64,000 bases of DNA from positions 1 to 64,000 of the forward strand of contig DVEF01000001.1 of the NCBI GenBank assembly GCA_015295805.1, read 5' to 3'. Both the position numbers and the translations under genes were made by a program. The notes beneath the pieces were generated by a model. It was not told the DNA's origin. It worked only from the letters and a program-made list of their open reading frames with translations, and did not search any database. Positions 38,500-47,886 of this stretch are shown piece by piece (the stretch's first letter is position 1; the number at the start of each line of letters is the position of its first letter). Source of the stretch: Geminocystis sp. M7585_C2015_104 (GTDB lineage Bacteria > Cyanobacteriota > Cyanobacteriia > Cyanobacteriales > Cyanobacteriaceae).

Positions 38500-38667
38500 T
38501 TAGACATTTTTGAGAATTTGCCTGATTAGATTGTCCTTTACCATCATTTGGCGGAAAAGCTCAATCAGATACTCTTGTGCTTCCTCTTTACTCAGTTTTT
38601 TCACTTGCTCCTTCAAAACCTGTAACTTAAACTGTTGTTCTAGGGTAAGATTCCCTGATAGTTCCAT
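38500..38667 (-). CDS. nblA: Phycobilisome degradation protein NblA
   Basis: A 55-residue protein, beginning MELSGNLTLEQQFKLQVLKE and ending RQMMVKDNLIRQILKNV. The NblA pattern is clear: LTLEQ-x-F-x-L near the start, then LSKEEAQEYLIELFRQMM. NblA binds phycobiliproteins and the Clp protease and directs phycobilisome breakdown in nutrient stress. GGAGG lies eight bases before the ATG, confirming the start. A TTGACA element lies on the minus strand about 50-60 bases further upstream. It lies 171 bp downstream of the alpha/beta hydrolase start and on the same strand, so it is probably its own transcription unit. Confidence 0.9.
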   Translation of the reverse strand: MELSGNLTLEQQFKLQVLKEQVKKLSKEEAQEYLIELFRQMMVKDNLIRQILKNV

Positions 38668-38848
38668 ATGCTATACCTCCATTGAGCCCGTTATTTTTAA
38701 GCTAACACATGGATATTAAAACGTCAACTTTGTCAAGTCTTCTGTTCCCTATTTTACATTTTTTAATATTTATTTTACCAAATTTAACAAAAGGGCCAAA
38801 AAAAAAGAAACCACCAGGCGTATAATATGCCCCGGGGAGAAGACTGCC

Positions 38849-39694
38849 CTACTTACGGGCTCGTAGAGAGCGGGTGCGAAAACGATAATAATTTTCGTCT
38901 AAACCGTCTCCCTGATAGGCAAGCAGGGGGGGGATTTTTTGCGCCAAAGCCTTTGCCCTTTCTACGGCAGCGGGGTGTGTGCTAAGCCAACTGGGGAAAT
39001 TATTTTTACCTCGCTGAGCCAACTTATTCATGAAATCAACCATAGCACCAGGGGCATAACCGGCAGCCTGTAGCATTTCCAAACCCAGGCTATCGGCTTC
39101 CATTTCGTCTTTGCGGCTATAGGGAAGACTTACGGCAAGAGTGACCCCCAATTGTACCAGTTTGGACTGTTCCAGACCAGCCGCTGTTAACAATCCTTGA
39201 GTAATTGCCTGTTGTTGTAGTTTTTTCTGTGAGTGGCGTGCTACTATATGTCCTATTTCATGAGCGATTACACTAGCCAATTGGGCCTCATTGTCTGCGG
39301 CAGCAATCAATCCCGTATTGAGGTAGACAAACCCCCCCATGGTGGCAAAGGCGTTGATTTGGGAGTCATCCACCACTTCAAAACTATAGGGCAGGTTTGG
39401 TCTTTTACTTACCTTTGCCAGTCGCCAACCTATTTCCCTCACATAGGCATTTAGTTCCGGCTCCTGGTATAATACTATCTTACCCTGGGATAATAGTCCT
39501 TCCCGGATGCGACTGCCTATTTCCACCTCTTGTTTCTCGCTGAGGTTGCTGATTTGGATAAACTGAATTCCCCTCAGTATTAACTCTCCCCAGGGTATTG
39601 CCCCACTTACTTGAAGGTTAGTGACGACAATACTGACGGCTATGGTGAGAGAGAGGAGACAGTAAAGTAGTCTTCTCCGACACTTTTTCCCCAT
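38849..39694 (-). CDS. M48 family metalloprotease (BepA/HtpX-like), secreted
   Basis: A 281-residue protein. The first 32 residues form a signal peptide or anchor (RLLYCLLSLTIAVSIVVTNL). The zinc motif is VIAHEIGHIVARHS (HExxH, about residue 144), with the downstream Glu ligand in RKDEMEADSLGLEML (about 199). THPAAVERAKAL near the C-terminus is typical of periplasmic M48B/C proteases such as BepA, but the TPR repeats of BepA are missing. It probably degrades misfolded envelope proteins. Confidence 0.9.
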   Translation of the reverse strand: MGKKCRRRLLYCLLSLTIAVSIVVTNLQVSGAIPWGELILRGIQFIQISNLSEKQEVEIGSRIREGLLSQGKIVLYQEPELNAYVREIGWRLAKVSKRPNLPYSFEVVDDSQINAFATMGGFVYLNTGLIAAADNEAQLASVIAHEIGHIVARHSQKKLQQQAITQGLLTAAGLEQSKLVQLGVTLAVSLPYSRKDEMEADSLGLEMLQAAGYAPGAMVDFMNKLAQRGKNNFPSWLSTHPAAVERAKALAQKIPPLLAYQGDGLDENYYRFRTRSLRARK

Positions 39695-39758
39695 GGGATT
39701 TCCCCCTAAATTTTGGCTTAGCCGACGGATTGTTGACAGTAAAAGTTCCTTTTTTTGC

Positions 39759-40037
39759 CTATTTTTTATTCATGTACTCATCTACAATCTGGTCTGACCT
39801 TTTGTTATTATATTTTGTATTCCTCAAACCCTCTAAATTCACAGAGCCTATCAGGACACTGTTGATGGTGGTTCTAGTATTATAACTCCACTGTTTGAGG
39901 GGAGAGGGCAAAAATTTATCCCCATAGGCTATGAAAATAAGGAAATAAACGGGGCCAAATTTCATCAAAGCCACACCTAGGGCCCGCATCAAACTCCCAA
40001 AGCCGTTTAAAAAGGATAAATTCAAACCTTGTCTCAT
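39759..40037 (-). CDS. Small membrane protein of unknown function
   Basis: A 92-residue protein, MRQGLNLSFLNGFGSLMRAL and on, with one hydrophobic segment (MKFGPVYFLIFIAYG, about 22-36) and a polar basic C-terminus ending DQIVDEYMNKK. The frame extends upstream to 40133, but GGGGAGAAAAAG lies just before the ATG at 40037. No known family is recognised. It is followed by the M48 protease gene on the same strand, 64 bp away. Confidence 0.55.
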   Translation of the reverse strand: MRQGLNLSFLNGFGSLMRALGVALMKFGPVYFLIFIAYGDKFLPSPLKQWSYNTRTTINSVLIGSVNLEGLRNTKYNNKRSDQIVDEYMNKK

Positions 40038-40263
40038 CTCTTTTTCTCCCCAAAATCTCTGTCTAATAGGATAACAAAAATTTCTGTTAATTTTCTTAAA
40101 ATATAATCCCAGCAGGCAGTATGACGAGGGCATAATACGGAGCTAGGAATTAGACTATAGTACTGGTAGTTAACCGCTCCCATTAGGGTATATAATTGTC
40201 TGTCAGGAGCGACTGTGGGATGATTTTGTTTTTATACTCTCTCCGCAAAGGTGATGCCTTTCC

Positions 40264-42279
40264 ATGTCTAAACCCAGTGGGAGAAAAAATGTAATCCTGA
40301 TTGCCGACGACGAGTCTACCAGTAGAAAATACCTCAGTAGGATTCTGAGAAAAGACGGCTATGAGGTGATAGAGGCGGAAAACGGCAAAGAATGCCTAGA
40401 CTTATCCTCTCATGTAAAGGCGGACATGGTATTGTTGGACGCCCTGATGCCGGTGATGGATGGATTTGAGTGTTGTCGCAGTTTGAGACAATCCCCCTAC
40501 TATCGAGACATCCCCATTCTAATGATAACAGGATTAGACGACTTTGAATCAGTAAATCAGGCCTATGAGGTAGGCGCCACCGATTTTCTTACTAAACCCA
40601 TCAATCCCGCAGTACTATGTCGTCGTCTCCGCTATCTGTTAGAAGTGAAAAAGGCAGAAAAAGCCTTAAAAGAAAGTGAGGAAAAGTATCGTCTTTTAGT
40701 AGAAAATCTTAAGGAGGTAATATTCTACGCCGACAGAGAGGGGAATTTAACATTTCTCAATCCTGCCTGGGAAGAATTAACTAGTCTACCTCCAGAATCT
40801 TGTCTGGGTAAACCCCTTTTGATTTATATTTACCCCGAGGATCAAAAAATCTATAAAAACTATTGGAAATGCCTCCTTCAAGCCGAGGAAAACACCCCCC
40901 CAAAAAGATGCCAAGTGCGGTATGTAAAACCCAATGGCAATTTTGGCTGGATGCGCATTTCTGCCTCTCCTATTATCACTAACGGGGAAATTGTCGGTAT
41001 TTCTGGGACAATTAATGACATCACTGACAGAAAAAGAATTGAACTATATCAGGCTGTTGAAAGGGATGTAATTAAAATCCTTGCCGAGGCGGAAACCCAG
41101 GAGGAAGGAATCGAAAAAATTTTGGAAAATCTGGCCGAAAATATAGGAGCAGAAATCGCTGATTATTGGGAATTAAAACCAGAGGCTAATCTAATATATC
41201 CGCAGAATCTCTGGCACATTAATGAGCCAGAAATATTAGAGGTGGTAAAAAAAAGAGAGGAAGAAGTAAAGCCAATCCCCTGGGAAAAATGGGATTTAAA
41301 TTACGATGAAAGGGAACTAGATGAGCAAAAATTGTTGTGTTATCCCAACTGTAAGAAGATAAGACTGGTGTTTCTATTTACCGTTAAAAGTGGGGAAGAA
41401 AATATAGGATTAATGGCGTTTTACTCCCGCAGACCCATAGAATATGACTACGAACTGTTGAAGGACATAGCTAAACTTGGGAATCAAATTGGACAGTTTG
41501 TCAAAAGAAAACGGGCAGAAGAAGAACTAAAGGCTACTAATTTGTTATTACAATCGGAACTACAAATTGCCTCAGAGTATGTGTTGTCACTACTACCATC
41601 TCCGGAAAAACAGGGCATTAGGGTGGAACAAAAATTTATCCCCTGTGCTAAACTGGGGGGGGACATTTTCGACTATTATTGGTTGGACGAGGAAACATTT
41701 GTAGTTTACTTGTTAGATGTGGCAGGACATGGGATTCATTCCGCCTTGTTGTCCGTGTCCGTGTTAAACTTAGTACGAAACAACTCACTGTATAATACAG
41801 ATCCCTATCTGCCCTGGACGATTTTAGAGGAATTGAATAGACTCTTCCAAATAGACGGAGAACGCCCCAACTATTTTACCATATGGTATGGAGTCTATAA
41901 TGTCAACACCAGGGAGTTGGCCTATGCCTCTGCGGGACACCCCCCCGCAGTGTTAATCTATAAGGAGGGGCAACAGTGGCAATACAAGACATTACACACT
42001 CCAGGTTTACCCATTGGCATGATTGAAGATGTCCAATTTGAGGAAAGGGTGTGTCAGATTCCTACAAATAGTTTTTTATACGTTTTCAGTGATGGCATTT
42101 ATGAAATTCCTCAGGAAAACGGCACCGTTTTTGGCTTGACTAATTTTCTTCATCTTTTACTAGAAAATCATGGCAAACACCGGGGAAACCTAGAAAGAAT
42201 AATAGAACAGGTTAAAGCTATCAATAGGTCCCCCAATTTTAATGATGATTTATCCATCCTAAAACTAATTTTGGACTGA
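40264..42279 (+). CDS. Response regulator REC-PAS-PP2C serine phosphatase
   Basis: A 671-residue regulator. The receiver (1-125) has ADDESTSRKYL, the phosphorylated Asp in VLLDALMPVMDGFE (about 58), and the Lys in DFLTKPIN. A PAS domain follows (about 145-265, ending ITDRKRIELYQ). Residues 270-430 look GAF-like. A coiled segment leads to a SpoIIE/RsbU-type PP2C phosphatase (about 470-671) with AKLGGDIFDYYWLDE, DVAGHGIHSALLS and YVFSDGIYEIPQE. It would dephosphorylate an anti-sigma antagonist or similar protein in response to a histidine kinase. The partner kinase is not adjacent. Its stop overlaps the convergent gene's stop by 15 bases. Confidence 0.9.
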   Translation: MSKPSGRKNVILIADDESTSRKYLSRILRKDGYEVIEAENGKECLDLSSHVKADMVLLDALMPVMDGFECCRSLRQSPYYRDIPILMITGLDDFESVNQAYEVGATDFLTKPINPAVLCRRLRYLLEVKKAEKALKESEEKYRLLVENLKEVIFYADREGNLTFLNPAWEELTSLPPESCLGKPLLIYIYPEDQKIYKNYWKCLLQAEENTPPKRCQVRYVKPNGNFGWMRISASPIITNGEIVGISGTINDITDRKRIELYQAVERDVIKILAEAETQEEGIEKILENLAENIGAEIADYWELKPEANLIYPQNLWHINEPEILEVVKKREEEVKPIPWEKWDLNYDERELDEQKLLCYPNCKKIRLVFLFTVKSGEENIGLMAFYSRRPIEYDYELLKDIAKLGNQIGQFVKRKRAEEELKATNLLLQSELQIASEYVLSLLPSPEKQGIRVEQKFIPCAKLGGDIFDYYWLDEETFVVYLLDVAGHGIHSALLSVSVLNLVRNNSLYNTDPYLPWTILEELNRLFQIDGERPNYFTIWYGVYNVNTRELAYASAGHPPAVLIYKEGQQWQYKTLHTPGLPIGMIEDVQFEERVCQIPTNSFLYVFSDGIYEIPQENGTVFGLTNFLHLLLENHGKHRGNLERIIEQVKAINRSPNFNDDLSILKLILD

Positions 42280-42852
42280 AAAAATCCTCTGCCTCAGAGG
42301 CGACAAAACTCGTTCATCTCTAGAATTAGAAGAAGTCGGGGAGAGTAATTCTATGGGATTGAGGTGCAAATTGTGGGCAATCCAAAAAAAACTACCAGTA
42401 AACACCACCACTGTAGTTATAAGGGTGCCAGTCAAAAACTGTACTTTCTGACGGAGGGACTTGATTTCCTGTAGGTTTTTCTCTAGAATAACCGATGAGT
42501 CTGTGGCTAGCACTTGGGAGTTGGCATGCTGCGGCGGCTGAGGAGGAAATTCTACTAGAGAATAAAGCCAATCTGTTATTAGTTTAGGGCACTTTGGTTG
42601 TAGATACAATTTTACCCCCAACCACTGGGCAACGGGACGGGGAAAACGAGTAAGATATTTAACAGTAGGATTAATTCCCCAAAAAGGTATGTATTTGTTA
42701 ATAAGATTGATGGTAGCAATATCGTATAGACAACCAACAATCGCTTTGGCTGTAACCTCTTCCCTTTTAAATAATTGTTCTAAAAGCAGGTGTATTTGTT
42801 TTAGTCTTTCCTCCTCAATGGCGATTTCCTGATTTGTCTTTTTTCTGGCCAT
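42265..42852 (-). CDS. Conserved single-pass membrane protein of unknown function
   Basis: A 195-residue protein with a charged N-terminus (MARKKTNQEIAIEEERLKQ), a middle part with KYIPFWGINPTVKYLTRFPR and a transmembrane helix near 138-158 (FLTGTLITTVVVFTGSFFWI). A short coiled-coil precedes the helix. I recognise no named domain; proteins of this type recur in cyanobacteria. The start is well placed (ATG at 42852, gggAGTATATGG context without a strong Shine-Dalgarno). It converges on the phosphatase gene with a 15-base overlap. Confidence 0.6.
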   Translation of the reverse strand: MARKKTNQEIAIEEERLKQIHLLLEQLFKREEVTAKAIVGCLYDIATINLINKYIPFWGINPTVKYLTRFPRPVAQWLGVKLYLQPKCPKLITDWLYSLVEFPPQPPQHANSQVLATDSSVILEKNLQEIKSLRQKVQFLTGTLITTVVVFTGSFFWIAHNLHLNPIELLSPTSSNSRDERVLSPLRQRIFSVQN

Positions 42853-43056
42853 ATACTCCCCATTACTACTCTATGTTATGATACAATGTTCCAGGGGAAA
42901 ATTCAATTATACTCTCAAAAAATGCAAAAAAAAGTAACAATAAATAAACTAGGTATAACCAGGTGACCTTGGTAGTTTTAGTTGCTATTCTGACCACAAG
43001 AGAGGAAAAATAGTACGTCTATCCCCTTGGAGAAAATAAAATAAAAAAGGAGAAGT

Positions 43057-44658
43057 ATGTCTGCCACACCAGAAGAGAAATTAAAACAAGAGATTAGCAG
43101 GAGAAGAAATTTTGCCATCATCTCCCACCCAGATGCTGGGAAAACAACCCTTACAGAAAAACTACTGCTGTATGGGGGCGCAATCCAAGAAGCTGGCGCC
43201 GTAAAGGCTAGACGTGAACAAAAAAAGGTCACTTCCGACTGGATGGAGTTGGAAAGACAACGGGGGATTTCCATCACCTCCACCGTGTTACAATTTGAGT
43301 ATAAACATTATTGTATTAACCTGTTAGACACTCCAGGACACCAAGACTTCAGTGAGGATACCTATCGCACCCTAGCAGCGGCAGACAATGCGGTAATGTT
43401 AATCGATGCCGCCAAGGGGTTAGAGCCTCAAACCCGTAAGCTTTTTGAAGTATGCAAGATGAGGTCTATACCTATATTTACATTTGTAAACAAGATGGAT
43501 AGACCGGGAAGGGAACCCCTGGAGTTGTTGGATGAGATTGAAAAAGAATTGGGGTTGAAAACCTATCCGGTAAACTACCCCATAGGCAGTGGAGACACCT
43601 TTAGAGGGGTATTTTGTCGTCTATCCCGTAATTATTATCTGTTTGAAAGAGTAGCCCATGGAAGCAAACAGGCAGAAGAGATTGTCATTGCAGAAGGGGA
43701 TTTGCGGATAAAAGACTACATCGAGCCGGATTTATACTGTAAACTGCGAGAGGAGTTGGAAATACTAGATGAGGTGGGATGCCCCTTCAATCTAGAAGAG
43801 GTTCATGCCGGCAAGATGACACCAGTATTCTTCGGCAGTGCCATGACTAATTTCGGGGTGCGTCTGTTTTTGGAAACCTTTTTGGACTATGCCTTGCCCC
43901 CTACCCCCCGCAAGTGTAACATGGGACAATTAGAGCCCACCCATCCCTATTTTTCCGGTTTTGTATTTAAACTACAGGCTAACATGGATCCCAAACATCG
44001 GGATAGAGTGGCCTTTGTGAGGGTATGTACTGGTAAGTTTGAAAAAGATATGACAGTCAACCATGCCCGCCTGGGAAGGACAATACGACTGTCACATCCC
44101 CAGAAGCTATTTGGCCAAGAAAGGAAATCCATAGAAGAGGCCTATCCCGGTGATATAATTGGCTTAAACAATCCGGGGATATTTGCCATAGGGGACACCA
44201 TCTACTTAGGACAGAAGATAGAATATGAGGGGATACCCTCCTTTTCTCCGGAATTGTTTGCCTACATAAAAAACCCTAACCCCTCCAAATTCAAACAATT
44301 CCAAAAAGGCATTGCCCAACTACAAGAGGAGGGGGCTATCCAAATAATGTATGCTGTGGACGAGTTTATCAGAGATCCCATTCTCGCCGCTGTAGGACAA
44401 CTGCAGTTCGAAGTTGTACAATATCGTTTGTCTAGTGAGTACAATGTAGAAACAAATCTTGAGCCCCTCCCCTTCACCGTCGCTCGTTGGGTAGTAGACG
44501 GTTGGGAAGCCCTGAAAAAGGTTGGGCGTCTGTTTAACACTCTTATTGTGAAAGACTCTCGTAATAGACCAGTAATATTATTCCGGAATACCTGGAATCT
44601 GAATCAAATTCAGGAAGACTACCCAGACTTGAAACTCAGCCCCATTGCCAATCCCTAG
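43057..44658 (+). CDS. prfC: Peptide chain release factor 3
   Basis: A 533-residue translational GTPase that recycles RF1/RF2 after termination. G1 is [16 protein letters not shown]2 is [13 protein letters not shown]3 is [14 protein letters not shown] and G4 is [12 protein letters not shown]. The order and the [11 protein letters not shown] motif distinguish RF3 from EF-G. Length is normal. AAAAGGAGAAGT directly precedes the ATG. Confidence 0.97.
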   Translation: MSATPEEKLKQEISRRRNFAIISHPDAGKTTLTEKLLLYGGAIQEAGAVKARREQKKVTSDWMELERQRGISITSTVLQFEYKHYCINLLDTPGHQDFSEDTYRTLAAADNAVMLIDAAKGLEPQTRKLFEVCKMRSIPIFTFVNKMDRPGREPLELLDEIEKELGLKTYPVNYPIGSGDTFRGVFCRLSRNYYLFERVAHGSKQAEEIVIAEGDLRIKDYIEPDLYCKLREELEILDEVGCPFNLEEVHAGKMTPVFFGSAMTNFGVRLFLETFLDYALPPTPRKCNMGQLEPTHPYFSGFVFKLQANMDPKHRDRVAFVRVCTGKFEKDMTVNHARLGRTIRLSHPQKLFGQERKSIEEAYPGDIIGLNNPGIFAIGDTIYLGQKIEYEGIPSFSPELFAYIKNPNPSKFKQFQKGIAQLQEEGAIQIMYAVDEFIRDPILAAVGQLQFEVVQYRLSSEYNVETNLEPLPFTVARWVVDGWEALKKVGRLFNTLIVKDSRNRPVILFRNTWNLNQIQEDYPDLKLSPIANP

Positions 44659-45881
44659 TCCAAAATGGCCTTTAGAGCAGCCCTGAGGGCGATAGACACA
44701 TGGGTCCAATGGGTGCCCCCCTGACAGAATACTATATAGGGAGGGCGCAAGGGACCATCAGCTGAGAATTCGGATGTACTACCATCAATAAAAGTACCCC
44801 CAGCCATCACCAAATCACTCTCATACCCTGGCATTTGGGCTGGCACTGGGTCTAGATAAGCCCCTACGGGGGAATTACGTTGTATGGCACGGCAAAAGGC
44901 AATCAACTTTTCGGGGGTGCCCAGCTTAACAGCTTGGATAATATCACGACGGGGAGCAAAGGGGAGAGGATTAACCTCATAACCTAGACGGGAGAAGACA
45001 TAGGCAATAAGATGCCCCCCTTTCATCGCCTCTGCCACCATCTGGGGTGCCAGGAAAAGCCCCTGAAACAGAAGACGATTTTGGTCAAAGGTAGCCCCAC
45101 CACTACTGCCAATCCCCGGGGCCGTCAGACGACAACAAGCCTTTTCTACTAAGTCTGCCCTCCCTGCCACGTATCCCCCCGCAGTAACAATTGTACCCCC
45201 CGGATTTTTGATGAGGGATCCTGCTATCAAATCCGCCCCCACTGCCGTCGGCTCATATTTTTCGATGAATTCCCCATAACAGTTGTCCACCATGCAGACG
45301 GTGTTAGGATTTTGTTGTTTTACTATCTTGACAATTTGTTCAATATCTGCCACAGACAAACTTTGTCGCCAAGAATAACCGCAGGATCTTTGGATGAAAA
45401 CGAGTTTTGTTCCCGGGGTAACGGCGGTGGATAGGGCTTTCCAGTCTATAATACCTTCTGGTGTCAGAGACAGTTGTCTGTATTTGACCCCCCATTCCCT
45501 TAGACTACCTTGACCTTCGCCCCTTATGCCTATTACCTCTTCCAAGGTGTCATAGGGCGGGCCTGCCACTGCCAACATTTCGTCACCTGGTCGCAGTATG
45601 CCGTATAGACAACAGGCTATGGCATGGGTGCCAGAGACAAATTGGACTCTCACCGCCGCCGAATCCGCACCAAACACCTGGGCAAACACCCTGTCTAAAA
45701 CTTCTCTCCCCAAGTCGTTATGCCCATAGCCGCTGACACTGGCAAAATGGTGTACCCCCACCCCATTGTCTCGGAAGGCACTTAAAATCCTTTCCAGATG
45801 GTATTTCACTTGTTGATCTATCTGGGCAAAAGTAGGCCATAATTCCCTCTCCGCCTCGTCCACCAGTGCATCTATATTCAT
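44655..45881 (-). CDS. PLP-dependent lyase, methionine gamma-lyase family (aluminium resistance protein type)
   Basis: A 408-residue fold-type I PLP enzyme. The PLP lysine lies in [10 protein letters not shown] (about residue 230), with [11 protein letters not shown] holding the Asp that contacts the cofactor, and [14 protein letters not shown] at the cofactor pocket. The family (YnbB, DUF1200/aluminium resistance) is named after a genetic association; its true reaction is not established. I chose ATG at 45881 ([16 protein letters not shown]) since the 16 residues upstream are not conserved-looking. Its stop overlaps that of prfC by four bases. Confidence 0.85.
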   Translation of the reverse strand: MNIDALVDEAERELWPTFAQIDQQVKYHLERILSAFRDNGVGVHHFASVSGYGHNDLGREVLDRVFAQVFGADSAAVRVQFVSGTHAIACCLYGILRPGDEMLAVAGPPYDTLEEVIGIRGEGQGSLREWGVKYRQLSLTPEGIIDWKALSTAVTPGTKLVFIQRSCGYSWRQSLSVADIEQIVKIVKQQNPNTVCMVDNCYGEFIEKYEPTAVGADLIAGSLIKNPGGTIVTAGGYVAGRADLVEKACCRLTAPGIGSSGGATFDQNRLLFQGLFLAPQMVAEAMKGGHLIAYVFSRLGYEVNPLPFAPRRDIIQAVKLGTPEKLIAFCRAIQRNSPVGAYLDPVPAQMPGYESDLVMAGGTFIDGSTSEFSADGPLRPPYIVFCQGGTHWTHVSIALRAALKAILD

Positions 45882-45929
45882 ATTTATTTTTACTTGTCTG
45901 GCCAATGGACAATATATAGTGTAAAACAA

Positions 45930-46287
45930 TACCTCATGCAGAAAGATGGCAGACTGGAGCCTTTAAGCCCCTCTACAAAGGCTAAGACTCCCTGCAAACT
46001 CATGGCAAACACCCCTAAACACATCTTTATCCACTTTTTGGGCTCAGGACTTTTTGGCGATGAGTACACAAGGCTTATACCAGGTTCCTCAGCCTTCTTT
46101 TTAACCCCCTGATGCCCCTTATAGCTCTCTTATTCTCATTGGCAAGCCTGATTTCTCATCAATAAGCCTGTATTTGTCCATATTCTTCTATCTTTCCAAA
46201 AGACCGTACCCTTTAAGTATTAGCCCTTTTCTGAGAATCTGTCCCATGGAGAAGGCCTCCATCCCGGGAATAAGGGGATTAGAGGCC
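45930..46287. other. Intergenic region without recognised gene
   Basis: About 360 bases between the lyase start and the transporter stop. The only open frame (45894-46112, plus strand) starts inside the lyase gene and has no ribosome binding site or known motif. No hairpin with a T-run is evident. Confidence 0.5.
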
Positions 46288-47736
46288 CTAGTTATCCCCA
46301 GCAGGAGGGGAAGAGGGGGAAGAGAAATCAACCTCCACCAAGACTTCTGGTAAGATTTGACCCCCCAGTACCTCGCCGGGGGTATGATGTTCGTAAATTT
46401 CGGAAGGCGGTAGGTTTTCGGGATGGGATGTTCGTTGAATATCGCCGGCAGGAAGAAAGTTAATTAGGGGTAGAGGTAAAAGGGTGGACAGGTTAGTAAT
46501 TACCAGCAGCAACCAGAGATTGTCAAAATTGTTCTCCGTAACCCCCAACAGATGGGTTAATAATGCCCCTCCTTCGTGAGAAATCAAACCTGCTAGATTA
46601 TAAATGGACATCAATAGGGCAAAGAAACTAGCCTCAATGCCCTCTGGACAAAGACGAGCAGATAGCACTAAAACGGGCATAAAGGCAATTTGTCCCACCA
46701 CTGTTAAAATTAGACTGTCCCCCAAACTAAACCAATGATCGTCTATCCCTAATTTGCGATTGAGATGGGTAACCAGAATCAGGGTTGTCATGCCCAATAG
46801 GGAGGATAAAACTACCCCACTGCCTAACACTACCCTGAAGGAAAGCTGTTTTAGCCATTTCTGATAACACCATATCCCTAATAAGGAGGCAATGCTGGTA
46901 ACTAGTCTCACCCTGCCCAGAAATTCCGAAGAGAAACCCAATTCATTGGTGCTGAAAAAGAAAAAGGCAGAATCAGCACTAGGAGTAGCCTGCCACAGAA
47001 AAATAAAAGCTACAGGCGCAAGAATGGATTTTTGCCGAAAAGTATCCCATAATTGCCTAATTTGCCAAGAAAAGTCTACTGGTTGGCTTACGGGTTTTTC
47101 CACAATTAACCAGGCCACTGCCACCACCAGAAGGGGAAAACAGGCGGTTATCAGAAATACCTGTCTATTGCTAAGGTATTCCAACAATAAACCACTGAAA
47201 TAAGCAGTTATAATCCCCCCTAAGGCAGAAAACCCCCATGTCAGTGACTGTAGTGAGCCGGCTTTCGCTAATGATTCAGACTTAGCCCTTTCAACCACCA
47301 CTGAGTCTACTATTACATCACTCATTGCCACTGATAAGGAGGTGCCTAAAATGGCTATTATTGCCCCTATCAAATCATTCACTATAGTGGCTAAACTCAA
47401 CCACGCCAATGCCCCCAAAAAACCTGATAATACAATATAACTACGACGACGATACCCAAAAATGGGTCTGCCGTCACTGAAAAAGCCAATAAGGGGTTTT
47501 GTTACCCAAGGAAGGGCGGCTATACCCATCAGAAGAGAAACCTGGGCCGGTGACAAGTGTAAATCGTCCTTTAGGAAGAAACTAACTGCCAGTCTTGCCA
47601 ATCCTAAAATCCCCTGGACAAAATAAACCGTTAGGATGGCCACTAATTCCGGCGTTAGTCTATTCCCAAACAACAGTTTCTCTTCTATTATTTGTTTCAG
47701 CTTTTTTGACAGACTAATATTGACAAACATTAACAA
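46288..47736 (-). CDS. Folate/biopterin (BT1) family transporter
   Basis: A 482-residue MFS-like membrane protein with about twelve hydrophobic segments. It shows LTPELVAILTVYFVQGILGLARLA, ALPWVTKPLIGFFSDGRPIFGYRRRSY (split in two here: KPLIGFFSDGRPI, GYRRRSY) and the DVIVDSVVVERAK motif. These match the BT1/FBT family, where plant and cyanobacterial members import folates and pterins. The C-terminal 60 residues are hydrophilic and unstructured. The gene diverges from the peptide-binding lipoprotein gene. Confidence 0.9.
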   Translation of the reverse strand: MLMFVNISLSKKLKQIIEEKLLFGNRLTPELVAILTVYFVQGILGLARLAVSFFLKDDLHLSPAQVSLLMGIAALPWVTKPLIGFFSDGRPIFGYRRRSYIVLSGFLGALAWLSLATIVNDLIGAIIAILGTSLSVAMSDVIVDSVVVERAKSESLAKAGSLQSLTWGFSALGGIITAYFSGLLLEYLSNRQVFLITACFPLLVVAVAWLIVEKPVSQPVDFSWQIRQLWDTFRQKSILAPVAFIFLWQATPSADSAFFFFSTNELGFSSEFLGRVRLVTSIASLLGIWCYQKWLKQLSFRVVLGSGVVLSSLLGMTTLILVTHLNRKLGIDDHWFSLGDSLILTVVGQIAFMPVLVLSARLCPEGIEASFFALLMSIYNLAGLISHEGGALLTHLLGVTENNFDNLWLLLVITNLSTLLPLPLINFLPAGDIQRTSHPENLPPSEIYEHHTPGEVLGGQILPEVLVEVDFSSPSSPPAGDN

Positions 47737-47886
47737 TCTTTATAACTTCTTAACATTTGTTCATCATCTCTTTTTAGGGTAACAAATTTTGAAAAGGGGC
47801 GCGAAGGCAAAAGGGAAATAAAACCCCTTGTTATCCCCCTTATGTCAAAATTTAACAAGGCTATAGATGTGTTTGAGACAGTGCCC

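Noticed and set aside
38510-38719. 69-residue protein on the plus strand
   Set aside because: It is the antisense shadow of nblA, which has a ribosome binding site and a family match.
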